DNA of 64,000 nt, taken from EW11 sp035765635 (GTDB lineage: Bacteria > Verrucomicrobiota > Verrucomicrobiia > Opitutales > Opitutaceae). The stretch is from positions 186,001 to 250,000 of the forward strand of contig DASTWZ010000029.1 of the NCBI GenBank assembly GCA_035765635.1, in the 5' to 3' direction. A model generated the notes under the pieces. It had not been told where the DNA came from and did not search any database. It saw only the letters and a program-made list of their open reading frames with translations. Below are positions 50,696-59,888 of the stretch, piece after piece. The translations under genes and the position numbers were made by a program. Every line of letters starts with the position of its first letter. Position 1 is the first letter of the stretch.

Positions 50696-52788
50696 GCTGG
50701 CGGAAGATTCTCTGCTGTCTTCTCGTGTCGCTTTGCGCGAGCGTCGTCGTTTTCGCCAAAGACGAGACGCCGAAGGCGAAAATTTCCGTGAACGGACTGG
50801 GCTTGATCGCGAACCGCACAGTGCGATTTTCGATCGCGCGGCTTTACGGCGAAAAACTGCCGCCGGAACTCGACTCCAATCAAATCGAGGATGGGGCGCT
50901 CTTCATCGCGTCCTATCTCGATCAGGATGGTTTCCATCGTCCGACCATCACCGTCGAAGCGAAATTGCGCGACGGCACGACGAAGCGGTTTGCTGTCACG
51001 GCGAATATGGAAGAACTCGCGCCGCCCGGTCTGCACGCGACGTCAGTTTCCTATTCGGTGAAGAAAGGGGTGCGCTCGTACTACCGAAAAATCGAAATCG
51101 AAGGCGTGCATGTCTTGAGCGAGACTGCGGCCCGCGCGTTTTTTTTTAACGAAGCCACACTGGTCAACGGGAAGGCCGCGCGCGCATTTTCCACCAGCCG
51201 CCTGAGACGGGCGACGGATGCGCTGGAAAGCACGCTGCGGCAGCGCGGTTATTCGGAGGCGACCGTCACGACTGAGGAGCCGGTGGAAAATCGCCAGACC
51301 GGCGAAGTCGATGTGACTGTGCATGTGAAGGAGGGTCCGCTTTGGGAATTGCAGCGCATCGATTTCGATCTGCAAGGGCCTGAATCTTCTGGCCTGAAAG
51401 TGTTGCAGAATCGAAAGGGAATTCCCTGGTCGAATTTTCGCAGCCAGGATTTGGCCGAGGAGATTCGGAGGATGTATTTTAAAAACGGATACGCGGACGT
51501 GCGTGTGCGCGTTGAAACCAAGCCTCAGCCGGAAATCGCGGGTCAGAGGCCGGTGATCGTGCTCGCGCATATTCGCCCGGGCGAACAGGTGGCGGTTGGC
51601 CAGGTTGAGTTTGCCGGCCAGAAGAAGACGCGGGAATCCGTGCTGCGCCGTCGCGTGCAGATTCCCAGCGGCGCGCCGTTGAATCCTGTTGAGTTGGAAA
51701 AAGCGCGCTATCGCCTCGGGCGGTTGGGCGTTTTTCGTTCGGTCGATCTTCGCTACGAACCGACCACGGGACCGGTGCGCGATCCAATTTTCGTCCTGGA
51801 GGAAGACAAGCCGATCGAGTTCAGCGTGATGATGGGCTACGGCAGTTACGAACAGCTGCGCGGCGGGATCGAGTTGATCCAAAAAAATGCCTTCGGGCGC
51901 GCGCATCAGAGCCGTCTCGAACTCGTGCAATCATTCAAGAGCAGCCGCGCCGACTACACCTATTCGGTGCCGGAAATTTTCGGCGAATCCGTGGATGGCT
52001 CAGCCCGGCTTTTCGGGCTCGAGCGAAAAGAGCGTGCGTTCTTGCGCGAGGAATACGGCGGCACTCTGACCCTCAAGCGGAAGGTGCCTTTGATCGATGC
52101 CGATGGAACGATCGGCTACACTTATCAACGACTGCAGAATGCGGAAAACGAACTGACGACAAGTGAGGAGGACGAGCGTCGGTTGACCGTGGCGAGTATC
52201 GATATCGGCCTGAGCCGCGATGCGCGCGACAATCCGCTGCGGCCGCGGCGTGGTTATCGTTGGTTTTTTCGCTCCGAGCTGGCGGCACACGAGCTCGGTA
52301 GCGAAGTGAACTATCAACGCGAAGAACTCGGCGTGGCGTATCACACGCCCTGGGGTCAGGGACGTTGGATTCACCTCGGCTTCACGCATGGTGTCGTCAC
52401 GACGCTTGGCTCGAACGACCGGCTCCTGCCGGTGAACCGGCGCTTTTATCCCGGAGGTGAGGACAGCATCCGCGGTTACGGCGAAGGTGAAGCGGCGCCG
52501 CGCGGAGACGACGGCCGCTATATCGGCGCGAAAAGTTACACGTTACTGAATGTGGAAATCGAACAAGCGCTCACGAAGTCCTGGTCCGCGGTCGTTTTCA
52601 CAGACGGCCTCGCAACGGCGACGCGATTGGCGTCGTATCCGTACGACACGACGATGGTGACGGTCGGCTTGGGTATTCGTTATCATACGCTTCTCGGCCC
52701 CGTGCGCCTGGAGTACGGCCATAATATCAAAAAGCGGGACGAAGACCCCTCGGGCACGCTGCAGTTTTCCGTCGGTTTTCCGTTCTAA
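50692..52788 (+). CDS. tamA: Omp85-family outer-membrane assembly protein (TamA/BamA-like)
   Basis: A 698-residue protein. The signal peptide LLVSLCASVVVFA is followed by POTRA-type repeats (about 70-380), seen for example in RRATDALESTLRQRGYSEATV and LEKARYRLGRLGVFRSVDL. The 16-strand barrel ends in GTLQFSVGFPF. The barrel motif RRFYPGGEDSIRGYGEGE matches the conserved RGY loop of Omp85 proteins. The start overlaps tamB by ATGA with a Shine-Dalgarno (GGGAGAGG) inside tamB. Together they form a TAM-like outer-membrane assembly system. Confidence 0.9.
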   Translation: MSWRKILCCLLVSLCASVVVFAKDETPKAKISVNGLGLIANRTVRFSIARLYGEKLPPELDSNQIEDGALFIASYLDQDGFHRPTITVEAKLRDGTTKRFAVTANMEELAPPGLHATSVSYSVKKGVRSYYRKIEIEGVHVLSETAARAFFFNEATLVNGKAARAFSTSRLRRATDALESTLRQRGYSEATVTTEEPVENRQTGEVDVTVHVKEGPLWELQRIDFDLQGPESSGLKVLQNRKGIPWSNFRSQDLAEEIRRMYFKNGYADVRVRVETKPQPEIAGQRPVIVLAHIRPGEQVAVGQVEFAGQKKTRESVLRRRVQIPSGAPLNPVELEKARYRLGRLGVFRSVDLRYEPTTGPVRDPIFVLEEDKPIEFSVMMGYGSYEQLRGGIELIQKNAFGRAHQSRLELVQSFKSSRADYTYSVPEIFGESVDGSARLFGLERKERAFLREEYGGTLTLKRKVPLIDADGTIGYTYQRLQNAENELTTSEEDERRLTVASIDIGLSRDARDNPLRPRRGYRWFFRSELAAHELGSEVNYQREELGVAYHTPWGQGRWIHLGFTHGVVTTLGSNDRLLPVNRRFYPGGEDSIRGYGEGEAAPRGDDGRYIGAKSYTLLNVEIEQALTKSWSAVVFTDGLATATRLASYPYDTTMVTVGLGIRYHTLLGPVRLEYGHNIKKRDEDPSGTLQFSVGFPF

Positions 52789-52880
52789 CTTCCGTCCGGA
52801 ATTCCAATCCAGTGCGTGTTGCGGATGCCGGGCATCGCGTGTCTTTTCTGCGTTTCCGGTCTAGATTAACGCACAAAAAA

Positions 52881-53576
52881 ATGAGCTTAGGACTACTCGC
52901 ACTTTTTATCATCGTTCCACTTCTGCTTGGACTCTACGCGCAGGCGCGCGTCTCGAGCGCATACTCGAAGAATCTCGAAGTGCCATCGCGCCGCCGGATT
53001 ACTGGCGCTGACGCGGCAGCCGCGGTCATTCGGAGCGCCGGGATCAGCAATGTCTCGATCGTCGAGATCCCCGGCCAACTATCCGACCACTACGATCCCA
53101 CGAAGAAGCAACTCGCGCTTTCCAGTGACAACTTCCACGGCACCAGCCTTGCGGCCGTCGGCGTCGCCGCTCACGAAGCGGGCCACGCGATTCAGGACAA
53201 GGACGGCTATGCCATGATGGTATTCCGCCAAAACCTGGTGCCTGCGGTGCGGTTTGCCGCGCCGGTGGCGTATTTCGTGATGGGCTTCGGCTTTTATCTC
53301 TTCGGCAGCCAGGGCGGCATCTTGCTGCCGATCGGAGCGGCCGCTCTGGGCGTGTTGACGTTGTTTCAACTCGTGACTTTGCCGGTTGAATTCGACGCCA
53401 GCCGCCGGGCCAAGCTGCAGTTGGTCAACCTCGGCATTCTGGATCGCGATGAGATGGAGGGCGTAAATGAAACCCTCAATGCGGCTGCGCTTACCTATGT
53501 GGCGGCGTTCGTGTCGTCACTGGCTCAGCTGCTGTATCTCTTGTCCTTGCTGACGGGCGGACGACGAAACGACTGA
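52881..53576 (+). CDS. YugP-type zinc metallopeptidase, membrane-bound
   Basis: A 231-residue protein starting MSLGLLALFIIVPLLLGLYA (first membrane helix). The motif VGVAAHEAGHAIQDKDGYAM holds the HExxH zinc site, preceded by LSDHYDPTKKQLALS. Three further helices follow, with LPVEFDASRRAK between them. This is the DUF/neutral zinc metallopeptidase family of B. subtilis YugP, of unknown substrate. An open GTG frame extends 23 codons upstream without coding character. Confidence 0.88.
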   Translation: MSLGLLALFIIVPLLLGLYAQARVSSAYSKNLEVPSRRRITGADAAAAVIRSAGISNVSIVEIPGQLSDHYDPTKKQLALSSDNFHGTSLAAVGVAAHEAGHAIQDKDGYAMMVFRQNLVPAVRFAAPVAYFVMGFGFYLFGSQGGILLPIGAAALGVLTLFQLVTLPVEFDASRRAKLQLVNLGILDRDEMEGVNETLNAAALTYVAAFVSSLAQLLYLLSLLTGGRRND

Positions 53577-53714
53577 ACTGGCTCGTCTGGTTCGGAAATA
53601 GTTTCGACGTAACGAGCTGATGGGGAAAGAAAAGAGGGTCGATCGAGCCCTTGAGGGCACGACACGGCACTTCAACGAGGCTTCGTCTGTCTTAAAGATC
53701 GATCCCCTTAACCC

Positions 53715-55172
53715 ATGAAAACGTTACTCTCCGTCTTGCTCGGCATCGGCTTGGCAATGACGGCCTGGGCGGACGACTCCAATTCGATTGGAACGCCCAA
53801 ACGCACGCCGGAGGAACTGCAGAAGCTCCTCGCTCCCATCGCCATTTATCCGGACGCTTTGATCGCCATTATTCTACCGGCGGCCGCGGCGCCGTCCGAT
53901 GTTGTGCTCGCCGCGCGCTACCTCGCGGCGAACGGAGATCCCAACAAGCTTGACCAGCAGGAATGGGATCCGAGCGTCGTCGCACTGGCTCACTATCCTG
54001 AACTCGTGAAGTGGATGGACGAGAATCTGGCTTGGACGCGCGAGGTGGGCGAGGCGTTTGCGCTGCAGCCAACGGACGTCATGAGCACCGTGCAAACCCT
54101 GCGGAGTGAAGCTCAGCAAAAGGGACTCTTGGCGGACACGCCACAGCAGAAAGTGATCGTGCGCGAATCGGAGATCTACATCGAGCCCGCGTCGCCGGAC
54201 GTGATCTACGTCCCATTTTATGATCCTGACGTGTTCTTTATCGCGTCGCGGCCGTACGGCCCGTGGCTGACGTTCAGCACCGGATTCGTCGTCGGAAGTT
54301 GGTTGAGCTACGACTGCGACTGGCATCGTCGATGCGTGAACGTTTATCACCATCCTCCCGGCTGGGTTTATCGCCCCGGTTGGCGCTGGCATGATCATGA
54401 ACACGGGCGTTATGTCCGCGGAACGCAGTGGCGGCCCGGACCTGCGTTTTATCGCCGCGATTTTCCGCGCGCCGATCATCCCCGTGTGACTCGGCATGTG
54501 GATTACCCGAGATGGAATCACACTCCGGGAGCGCATTCGGGCGCCGCTCATCCGCGCAGCCCAAACCATGGCGAAGCTGCTCGCGGACGCGACCAGCGTT
54601 GGCGCCCAGAATCTCGTTCAACGGCTACGCCTCCCGCGGCGGGGACGCAGACCTGGGGACCGTCTGTGGCAAATCGTGCGGTGGCTCCTGCGCCAGCAGC
54701 CACGACAGCAACGCCTGCGAACCCTGCCCAAACTCCGGCACGGCGTCCAAGTCTCACTCCTGAACAACGGCAAAATTGGCGTCGCGACCACCCGGTTTCG
54801 CCAGGCGGCGCATCGAATGCGTCCCCGGGCGGGTCATCGGCTCCTGTTTCTGCGCCGCCCGCGTCGCAGACGCCTGGCGTCCAAGTTCGCGGCGTGCAGC
54901 GCACACCTCCAGCTAGCGTCGCCTCGACCGCTCCTCGTCCAGAACGCATAGGATCCATCACACCGCGTGAAGGAGCCCGTCCGATCGTGCGGCAACCAGA
55001 TTCAGTGGCGCGCCAGCCGATGCGCAACACGGCGCCGGTGCATTCCGCTGCTCCCGCAGCGAGGTCGTCTGCGCCTCTGCAATCGTCTCCTCCGGTGCGC
55101 GCGTCCGCACCTGCCGTGCAGCGCGGCGACAACCCGCCCTCTCATGGGGCGGGCCGGAATCGCGATCGCTGA
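53715..55172 (+). CDS. DUF3300 domain secreted protein
   Basis: A 485-residue protein with signal peptide MKTLLSVLLGIGLAMTAWA. The DUF3300 core covers about 30-260: LQKLLAPIAIYPDALIAIIL, DPSVVALAHYPELVKWMDEN and VIYVPFYDPDVFF. A histidine/tryptophan-rich patch (CDWHRRCVNVYHHPPGW) follows. The last 200 residues are Pro/Ala/Ser/Arg-rich and probably disordered. The role of DUF3300 is unknown; the His patch could bind metal. A terminator follows. Confidence 0.85.
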   Translation: MKTLLSVLLGIGLAMTAWADDSNSIGTPKRTPEELQKLLAPIAIYPDALIAIILPAAAAPSDVVLAARYLAANGDPNKLDQQEWDPSVVALAHYPELVKWMDENLAWTREVGEAFALQPTDVMSTVQTLRSEAQQKGLLADTPQQKVIVRESEIYIEPASPDVIYVPFYDPDVFFIASRPYGPWLTFSTGFVVGSWLSYDCDWHRRCVNVYHHPPGWVYRPGWRWHDHEHGRYVRGTQWRPGPAFYRRDFPRADHPRVTRHVDYPRWNHTPGAHSGAAHPRSPNHGEAARGRDQRWRPESRSTATPPAAGTQTWGPSVANRAVAPAPAATTATPANPAQTPARRPSLTPEQRQNWRRDHPVSPGGASNASPGGSSAPVSAPPASQTPGVQVRGVQRTPPASVASTAPRPERIGSITPREGARPIVRQPDSVARQPMRNTAPVHSAAPAARSSAPLQSSPPVRASAPAVQRGDNPPSHGAGRNRDR

Positions 55173-55195
55173 GATCACGCTCTGTTTTTCTCCCG

Positions 55196-55234
55196 AGCGC
55201 GCTGACGAACTCTTTCGTTAGCGCGCTTTGTTTT
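55196..55234 (+). terminator. Terminator of the DUF3300 gene
   Basis: A 14-bp stem (AGCGCGCTGACGAA / TTCGTTAGCGCGCT, one G-U pair) with a CTCT loop, then TTGTTTT, 23 bp after the stop. Confidence 0.9.
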
Positions 55235-55356
55235 GGGAGGAGAGTTGCTGGCTTCCATCGGCTGACGACGAGGGGCCAGCGGCATAATTAACGGGGAGAT
55301 ACAATTGCCGTGGTTGCTTAATTGCAATTTTTCTGCTGTTTGCTGCCCCGTCTCCT

Positions 55357-56709
55357 GTGAGTCTGTTTACTCCAGCTTCGTTCAGGCGTCCGGCACACGC
55401 GTTCACGCAGAACCCATTGGGGAAACGTGGACTGCGTTGGTTGAGAGCGGCGATGGTTCAAGCGTTGGCGCCGGTCCGAGGACTCGATCGATTGCGCCGA
55501 GTCCTCAATTTGCCCGCAAACCACACGATCGATCCGTTGCTGTGCGTGGAAAACTCGCGCGGGATGCGGATTATCCAGACGCGCGTCCATCGCAAGTTTC
55601 GCCGGGCCATGCCGGCGTTGCCGGCGGATACTTCGGTGCTGCCTCATTTTCGTGCGCACACCTTCGAGTATCCAGAAAAGGAATACGTCACGGTCCTCGA
55701 GCGCGGTTCTGCGTGGGGCTACGTGCACGGCGCCGTTTTCACCTCCGAAGGAGAGTTCGTTCCTACCTTTGCTCGTGATCCTTGGGGACCACGTTTGCAT
55801 CAAGTCTGGACTCGCGCGCGCTTGCCGCAGCCAAAGCGAATCAACGGCCGCGCGCTCTATCTCGTGACGCCGGAAGCGGCGGATAATTATCATCACTGGA
55901 TGATCGATTTGCTCCCGCGAATTGGGATGGTCACGCGCGCGGGTTTCCCCATCGAGGCATTCGATCATATCATCCTGAATCAGGCGAATCGCGCCTACCA
56001 ATGGGAGACGCTGACGCGCTTGGGCGTCAAAAAAGAGCAAATGATTCAAGTCAGTCCATCGGTGCGTCTTCAACCCGATGAACTCGTCGTCCCTTCATTA
56101 AAGGGAACGAATGAGCAGATGCCCGCGGAGCATGTGCGTTTCCTCCGCGATACATTTCTGGGCACGCGCGGTGGAAGACGAGGCGAGGGGAGACGAAAAC
56201 TTTTTTTGAGCCGCAAAGACGCGCCGTCGCGGAAACTCGCGAACGAGGACGAGGTTTTTGCGCTTCTCCAACCGATGGGGTTCGAGTCTGTATCGTTGAC
56301 CGGCCGGAGTGTTTGCGAGCAGGCCCGCCTTTTTTCCGAGGCGGAGATTATCGTGGGACCGAGCGGAGCGGCTTTCGCCAATTTGGTGTTCGCTTCGCCT
56401 GGAACGCGCGTCGTCGAATTCGCGTCGCCCACGTGGCTCACGGTGTATCACTGGATGATTTCTGCACGGCGCGGCTTGCCGCACACGATAATCCTGGGCC
56501 CGGGAGGACCGCCGCCCAGGGAATTGAATATCACGGGCCGGGCTGGCGACCTCGTGGCGGATATTTCGAAGTTGAAGCGCGTGTTGGAGACTCTCGTCGT
56601 CGATCGTTCATCTCCTTCAACCACGAAGAGTTCCCGTTCAATTGAAACGGGATACACGTCCAGTGGCCGGGCCGAGGTTCTCGGCTCGAAGGCCTGCGCG
56701 TCCCTCTAA
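55357..56709 (+). CDS. Glycosyltransferase family 61 protein
   Basis: A 450-residue cytoplasmic transferase. ALYLVTPEAADNYHHWMIDLLPRIG (shown in part as AADNYHHWMIDLLPR) and EIIVGPSGAAFANLVFASPGTRVVEF (GPSGAAFANLVFASPG) are GT61/DUF563 signatures, seen in capsule and exopolysaccharide loci. The start is a GTG at 55357; an ATG at 55453 with a GAGAG nearby is the alternative. It stands alone upstream of a TonB receptor, and the carbamoyltransferase unit lies 2.8 kb downstream. A cell-surface glycan role is inferred. Confidence 0.83.
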   Translation: MSLFTPASFRRPAHAFTQNPLGKRGLRWLRAAMVQALAPVRGLDRLRRVLNLPANHTIDPLLCVENSRGMRIIQTRVHRKFRRAMPALPADTSVLPHFRAHTFEYPEKEYVTVLERGSAWGYVHGAVFTSEGEFVPTFARDPWGPRLHQVWTRARLPQPKRINGRALYLVTPEAADNYHHWMIDLLPRIGMVTRAGFPIEAFDHIILNQANRAYQWETLTRLGVKKEQMIQVSPSVRLQPDELVVPSLKGTNEQMPAEHVRFLRDTFLGTRGGRRGEGRRKLFLSRKDAPSRKLANEDEVFALLQPMGFESVSLTGRSVCEQARLFSEAEIIVGPSGAAFANLVFASPGTRVVEFASPTWLTVYHWMISARRGLPHTIILGPGGPPPRELNITGRAGDLVADISKLKRVLETLVVDRSSPSTTKSSRSIETGYTSSGRAEVLGSKACASL

Positions 56710-56730
56710 TCCGCGCAACGGTTTGGGCGG

Positions 56731-56780
56731 GTTGAGTGTGACTCAACTCAAACGATAGAGTGTCTATTCTAACGATATAG
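56731..56780 (+). promoter_or_regulatory. Candidate operator region upstream of the TonB receptor
   Basis: A 17-bp palindrome GTTGAGT-GTG-ACTCAAC (56731-56747) is followed by two direct repeats AACGATAGAG (56751) and AACGATATAG (56771), exactly 20 bp apart. The palindrome has no U-run, so it is not a good terminator for the GT61 gene. About 210 bp of leader then precede the receptor start; no other gene was seen in the gap. Confidence 0.4.
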
Positions 56781-56990
56781 CCGGGGTCACGTTGCGGGTG
56801 GGTTTCGGTGCACGCACACCTTCGTCGCACTCGCTCGAGGCTTTCCGAGCTATCCCTTGCTCCCACCTTAACACCACTTTCCCCGTAGTTTCGGCGATGG
56901 GCTAACGGGTTCGTCGCCGATATGCGCTGCACGGCTTTTCGTACGCTTATGCCGTTCGCGCCTCTACCTAAAGCGTTACGACACATCCGA

Positions 56991-59405
56991 ATGCAAAGTC
57001 CTAGACCAAGAACTGTGATTAGACGTCACTCCACGCAGCTTGCTGTGGTGTCGTCGTTGTTGATGGTGACGGCACTGTCAGCGCAAACGGCGGCAGACAA
57101 CAAGTCGGCGAATTCCGATGATGGCGAAATCGTTCGTCTGTCGGAGTTCAACGTTTCCACCTCGCGCGACTATGGGTATCGCGCGTCGAACTCGATCGCA
57201 GGTACCCGCACCGACACTCCGATTCGCGACATCCCGATGAACATCCAAGTGTTCACCAAGGATCTCGCCGACGATCTCCACATCACCAACACGGTCGACC
57301 TCGAGGCGTACAATGCCGCGATGACCAATGGTGGCGCGGATCGCCACTCGGACAACGTTATCCAACAATCCTACAACAACTTCATTTTCCGCGGCTTTCG
57401 TCAGAATTGGGCGCTGCGCGACGGTATTCGTGAATACGATCCGGTCGACACCCAGAACCTGGCCCGCGTTGAAATCGTCAAGGGACCGGCGGCGGCTCTC
57501 TATGGTTTGTCTTACCCGGGTGGTGTTCAGCAGAACATTACCAAGACCGCCGACTTCAACAAGAACTTCACCGAGCTCCGCGCCAGCTACGGAAGTTACG
57601 GTGAATATCGCGGCACGATCGACGCCAACCTCAACGGCAGCGTCGGGGGTCACAAAGTCGCCATTCGCGTCAACGGCGCGAACAGCGAAACGCATGACGA
57701 ACGCGAGCACTCGAAGGGCTACATTCGCCTCGAGGCAGTGCAGCTTGGTTTGTTCCTGACTCCGACGACGAAGATCGACGGTTTCTTCGAACAAGGTAAG
57801 AAGCAGCTGCCAAACGGCCTCGGCTACTTCACCCGTAGCGATCCAAATGCGCCAGACAGCCGCGCCGATATCCCGCTCCAAATCACCCATCCGGAAATTC
57901 CGTGGGATTGGAACTGGTCCAACGGTCGTAACTTCCGCTCTCTCGATACCAAGCTGTATCGCGGGACCATCACGCAGACGATCGGAGACAACTTCTCCAT
58001 CAACGGCTACGTCCAATATTCGAGCCGCCAGCAGATCGACGGCAACGGTTGGGATGCCAACGGTTCCGGCGGTGCTGATGCCTGGGAATCCGGTGGCGGT
58101 TGGATCACGACGAATGGCGTCGATACGATCCAAAGCGGTTACCACTATCGCGACTGGAGCAATAACATGCACACGTACGGCGCGACCGGCGTGTACAAGC
58201 TCGATGTCGCCAGCGTGAAGAACACCTTCGCGTTCGGCGCTGCAGTATGGAAGGAGAAGTTCGTTTCCCGTGCTATGGCGGATTCGAACGGCACGTTGTT
58301 GGTCTATCCTCTCCAAGCCGATATTCCGATCACGATTCCGTCATTCCCTCCCCCTGGCCTCCATCCGGTGGTCGAGGGTGACAACGCCTACAATCACGAG
58401 AACAACTCGAACGATTACTACTTCCTGAACTGGCAGACGTCTTCACTCGACAACCGCCTCAAGACGGTCATCGGCGTGAACAAGACGAACATCAAGCTGG
58501 TGCACTGGAAGGACGGCGTCGCAACTGCGCCAGACAACGTCTACTCCGCGGACAAAGTCTCGCCGCTTTACGGCGTCACCTTTGATGTCACGAAGGACAT
58601 CTCGATCTTCGCTCTCCGCGCGACCTCGCTGTTCCCGGATTCCACGAAGGACAGCTTCGGCAAACAGTTCTCGCCGCAAGAAGGCTCGAGCTGGGAAGCC
58701 GGTGTGAAGGTCGATATGTTCGACGGCAAGATCAGCGGCACAATCAGTGCCTATCAGATCGAACAAAAGGGCGGTTCGCAGAACGATCCGAACGCGATCA
58801 ACATCAATACGGTCAAGTGGGATGCTGATACTCCAGAGCAACGCGCGATCGACTTCCCCGGCCAGTCTGTTCGTCCCTTGGGCGACAACATCCAGGGTGG
58901 TAAACAGCGCTCTCGCGGTTTCGAAGCGGACTTGATCTTCCAGCCGACGCCGAACTGGCAGATCGTGACCTCCTTGGCTCACAACAACCACCACTTCACA
59001 GAGTCGGCGGTTGCGGCCACCATCGGCCAAACCTATCCGAACCACGTCGACACCCAGTACGCGGTCCTGTCGAAGTACACCTTCAGCTCAGGCTCCGCCA
59101 AGGGTCTCTTCGTCGGTCTCGGTGCTCACGGTGGCACCAAGATCCTGGTCGATTACGTCGACTTCGGCACGGAAAAGGGCGTCGCGCGCTTCCAAGACAA
59201 TCCTTGGTATCTCGAGGCGTTTGCCGGCTATCGTTACAAGGTCTTCGGTTACAACACGCTCATTCAGCTCAACGTGAAGAACATCACGGGTGCGGATGAT
59301 TACGCGGGTTGGAAAGCCACGGGCTCCAACACCGTTCTGGCGACGGAACGCTACAAGGTGGATGCCCCGACCGTTTATCGTGTGACCGTCGGTCTGGACT
59401 TCTAA
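56991..59405 (+). CDS. TonB-dependent (siderophore-type) outer-membrane receptor
   Basis: An 804-residue receptor. The start at 56991 gives MQSPRPRTVIRRHSTQ and a signal peptide ending VTALSAQT. The motif EIVRLSEFNVSTSRDYGY is the TonB-box and plug entry used by Opitutaceae receptors. FRGFRQNWALRDGIREYD and RVEIVKGPAAALYGLSYPGG are plug-domain signatures. The barrel ends RVTVGLDF. Codons are biased to C endings, so expression is probably high. The ligand may be an iron chelate or an oligosaccharide. A strong terminator follows. Confidence 0.92.
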   Translation: MQSPRPRTVIRRHSTQLAVVSSLLMVTALSAQTAADNKSANSDDGEIVRLSEFNVSTSRDYGYRASNSIAGTRTDTPIRDIPMNIQVFTKDLADDLHITNTVDLEAYNAAMTNGGADRHSDNVIQQSYNNFIFRGFRQNWALRDGIREYDPVDTQNLARVEIVKGPAAALYGLSYPGGVQQNITKTADFNKNFTELRASYGSYGEYRGTIDANLNGSVGGHKVAIRVNGANSETHDEREHSKGYIRLEAVQLGLFLTPTTKIDGFFEQGKKQLPNGLGYFTRSDPNAPDSRADIPLQITHPEIPWDWNWSNGRNFRSLDTKLYRGTITQTIGDNFSINGYVQYSSRQQIDGNGWDANGSGGADAWESGGGWITTNGVDTIQSGYHYRDWSNNMHTYGATGVYKLDVASVKNTFAFGAAVWKEKFVSRAMADSNGTLLVYPLQADIPITIPSFPPPGLHPVVEGDNAYNHENNSNDYYFLNWQTSSLDNRLKTVIGVNKTNIKLVHWKDGVATAPDNVYSADKVSPLYGVTFDVTKDISIFALRATSLFPDSTKDSFGKQFSPQEGSSWEAGVKVDMFDGKISGTISAYQIEQKGGSQNDPNAININTVKWDADTPEQRAIDFPGQSVRPLGDNIQGGKQRSRGFEADLIFQPTPNWQIVTSLAHNNHHFTESAVAATIGQTYPNHVDTQYAVLSKYTFSSGSAKGLFVGLGAHGGTKILVDYVDFGTEKGVARFQDNPWYLEAFAGYRYKVFGYNTLIQLNVKNITGADDYAGWKATGSNTVLATERYKVDAPTVYRVTVGLDF

Positions 59406-59433
59406 AGAGATTCGCCGATTTATTTGGTTTCGA

Positions 59434-59461
59434 GGAGGGCGAGCAATCGCCCTCCTTTTTT
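59434..59461 (+). terminator. Terminator of the TonB receptor gene
   Basis: A perfect 9-bp stem GGAGGGCGA / TCGCCCTCC with a GCAA tetraloop and six T, 28 bp after the stop and 40 bp before the next gene. Confidence 0.93.
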
Positions 59462-59501
59462 GTGCCCAAACGCGTCTCGACGCTTCATCAAAGATCAGCC
59501 C

Positions 59502-59885
59502 ATGTCATCGACTCCTAAACCGCGCTGGCGATCGATCGTTCGCGCCGCGGCCATGGCCATTGGCGCAGGTGTGATCGAGTGGAAAACCAAGGCGCTTTGG
59601 GCCGAGAGTTTGTTGGCCGTGCTCATCGTTCTGCTGGCGGTGGCAATCCTCGCGCCTCGTTTGTATCAGCCGGTGGAGGCTGGGCTCGATTGGGTGCAAG
59701 AGGCGACATTGCGGCTCGTCACCTGGACATTGCTTGCCCTCGTCTTCGCGCTGGTTTTTGTCCCCGCGAGTTTGTGGCTGCGCATCACGAAGGGGTCGCG
59801 CGTTCTCCGTAGTCGGAAAACGGATACATACTGGCGGGATTGTCGGCCGCGCGAGGCCGACAAATTCTTCGGTCGGCAATTTTGA
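59502..59885 (+). CDS. SxtJ-family small membrane protein
   Basis: A 127-residue protein starting MSSTPKPRWRSIVRAAAMAI; the frame is open upstream across the terminator, which is not coding. It has two membrane segments (SLLAVLIVLLAVAILAPRLY and LVTWTLLALVFALVFVPASL). The basic tail ends DTYWRDCRPREADKFFGRQF. This layout matches SxtJ, which accompanies the carbamoyltransferase SxtI in saxitoxin clusters and many unrelated loci. It stops 3 bp before the carbamoyltransferase. Confidence 0.8.
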   Translation: MSSTPKPRWRSIVRAAAMAIGAGVIEWKTKALWAESLLAVLIVLLAVAILAPRLYQPVEAGLDWVQEATLRLVTWTLLALVFALVFVPASLWLRITKGSRVLRSRKTDTYWRDCRPREADKFFGRQF

Positions 59886-59888
59886 GGG

